Origin: Mortierella sp. BCC40632
Taxonomy: Eukaryota > Mortierellomycota > Mortierellomycetes > Mortierellales > Mortierellaceae
Length of the DNA: 64,000 nucleotides
Reading direction: 5' to 3'
Assembly: GCA_011634665.1 (NCBI GenBank)
Contig: WAEK01000006.1
Location: 1,558,501-1,622,500, forward strand
Below are positions 62,251-64,000 of the stretch, piece after piece. A program made the translations under genes and the position numbers. The stretch's first letter is position 1, and the number at the start of each line of letters is the position of its first letter. The notes under the pieces were generated by a model. That model did no database searches, was not told where the DNA came from, and saw only the letters and a list, made by a program, of their open reading frames with translations.

Positions 62251-63570
62251 TGACTGGAAGGTTATATTGCAATTTCAGCAAGAGCGAGAGCACAGAGACC
62301 GCAAGGGAGAGGAGGGTGGGTGGAAGTGGGTGGACAGAACAGAGTGTCGTCATTTGGGCGACAGGGGAACAGATGGAGCAGAACCGTCGAGCAGAGCGGA
62401 TATTTTTTTTTTTCTTTTACTGTGTTGTGCTCAACGGAAGAGGTCCAAAGAGAAGAGAGATAGAGAGACAGATAGAGAGAATAAGGTACCCGAAAAACGG
62501 GCTTCAGAGGTGTGCCCCTGCCCCTGGCCTTTTGTCGGATCGCCCGCTGTCTGAACGGCGTTGGACAAGGCTCGGCCGGAGTCTGGAGGCGGCTAATGAG
62601 AGGAAAGGAAAGACGAACCTTTCGCTGTTGGGCACGGCTCTCTGTCATTCACCCGCAGTGGTTGCCCTGGCCACCCTGTCCGTTCGTCAATCCACCCCGT
62701 CGCTCTCGTCTCGTCTCGTCTCGGCTCAGTCCCGGGTCAGCATACCTGTGCCTTGCGTGCAAAGCTGAGCCCTGCAATCCCAACAGCAACGCAGCTTGCT
62801 CTGCCTCATGCCCTGACCCTGGCCCTGCACCGCCATCCGTTCGCCTCGCCCCCGCACCCTTACTTGTACGACGCGAGCAAGCAGGGACAGATTGACCAAC
62901 CAGGTTAAATGATGATCCCGATGCTAAGAACTGTCTCCATCTGTCATTCTACGCATTCATCAATCCATTCTGCCCATGTTGGAACAAAGTAACCTGAATT
63001 AGGGGTAGAAACCAAGCATCTGGAACATGTAGAACAAAAAAACGATTCCTGTGCACTTCAGTGCCCGGCCAGACGGCGTCCCCTGTTGCTCAGCGGTCCG
63101 GGATTCGACCAGGGAACAGAGAGGCAAGCGAAGAGCTTGTTGGCCCTTGAACCGAAATTGCGCGGGTGAGCCTGCACACAAAAGCGAGGGAACCCCACTT
63201 GACTTTGCGTCTGTAAAGTATGTCGCCGCTCTCTCTCTCTTTCTCTCTCTTTCTTTTTTTTTTTTCCTACTCCACGTTGAGAGTCCCTGTGTGTTTTTTG
63301 TGTTGCCGCCTGGAAAACCTTCCACTCTGCTTGCCCGTCTCTCTTGGCCGCCCGGTTGGCCAAATTGCCCCGGTGTTTATGTGTGTGTGTTTGTGTGTGT
63401 GTATTGTGATGTGTGCTTGCGTCTGTGCCTACGCCTTTGTGTCTTTTGGATCTTTGACTTCATTTCGATGCAGGACAGATCCATAGAAAATCGTGTGTAC
63501 GCCATGGGATATCATGCACAATGGCAGTTTCTCGCTGCTGCGCTTGGCTTGGGGAAAGGATCGAAGGTCC

Positions 63571-63610
<40 letters not shown>

Positions 63611-64000
63611 ACGACGCTCCCTCTTCTCCTTGTAGAGCAAGCATCTCCGGCCGGACATGCGAGGGAAGAGCCAGCAATGGGAGAGGGGGGAAAGTATAGA
63701 TGAGATAGAGAAGACGAGCAAGATTCCAGGGGCACAGAGCTGTTGGCCGAGGGCTCTTTTTCCCACGTTATTTCCACTTCTGACTTGCAAAAAGAGAAGG
63801 TTTATAGATGGCGAGAACAGCACAGGCATCACACTACGTGATTCTTTTTAACCAGATATCTGACTGGGAACCAAGGAACCTTGCCTCCACTTTTTACAGA
63901 CTGTCCTATTGCATCTCACTCATCCAGATCATCCCTCCCGCCTTTCTCATAATTGATCATTACAACGAAATCCTTCTCTCTAGTACGAGACACATCGCAT

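Larger units (their letters stand above)
56132..64000. other. 7.9-kb terminal stretch without a recognised gene
   Basis: No family is recognised on either strand. The stretch contains (GA)n/(CT)n runs (57151-57180, 57899-57961), A and T runs (about 63575-63608, 61882-61901), (CA)n/(CG)n DNA at 59790-59880, CTGT repeats near 60405-60452, and T28-A26 at 60769-60822. A TATATAA lies at 59484-59490 with no gene after it. The right end may be the promoter of a gene outside the window. Long open frames here are repeat-derived or GC-biased, not conserved. Confidence 0.6.

Overview
The window is eukaryotic. Genes are split by spliceosomal introns (GT-AG, plus two GC-AG), intergenic DNA is dense in (CT)n/(GA)n microsatellites and long A or T runs, and the gene content is fungal: a Zn2Cys6/fungal-trans activator, a Con7-like C2H2 factor, a GH17 wall glucanase, a Ser/Thr-rich GPI protein, malate synthase and Get5. 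No ascomycete or basidiomycete hallmark forces a narrower call. The compact introns, the microsatellite texture and a fused lysine-ketoglutarate reductase/saccharopine dehydrogenase fit an early-diverging filamentous fungus, perhaps Mortierellomycota/Mucoromycota. That placement is inference.

Layout, left to right: malate synthase 3' end (+, 1-784); GH17 glucanase with an N-terminal membrane anchor (-, 1235-3289); AP-1 sigma adaptin (-, 4595-6140, five exons); SET-domain lysine methyltransferase (+, 8245-10363); Ser/Thr-rich GPI protein (-, 12239-12910); a poorly resolved minus-strand spliced locus (about 14.9-15.8 kb, perhaps with exons to 17.5 kb); bifunctional LKR/SDH (+, 18990-22634); retromer VPS26 (+, 23427-25754); a secreted repeat protein with 22 dibasic sites and a C2 domain (-, 26116-28293); mitochondrial tyrosyl-tRNA synthetase (+, 28920-31498); HSL-type alpha/beta hydrolase (-, 31692-34221); Get5-like ubiquitin-like protein (+, 35903-36940); Zn2Cys6 activator (+, 40415-45582); R3H-domain protein (-, 48939-51765); Con7-like zinc-finger factor (-, 53763-56131); then about 7.9 kb without a recognisable gene.

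The genes are not a pathway cluster. There is central metabolism (malate synthase, LKR/SDH), trafficking and membrane insertion (AP-1 sigma, VPS26, Get5), wall and secreted proteins (GH17, GPI protein, repeat/C2 protein), regulation (SET protein, two transcription factors, R3H protein) and mitochondrial translation. The two most unusual loci are the secreted repeat protein, built like a Kex2-processed repeat precursor but ending in an apparently intact C2 domain, and the fused LKR/SDH with a mitochondrial-type leader.

Exon boundaries were read by hand from splice consensus, reading phase and family similarity recalled from general knowledge. No alignment or database search was run.
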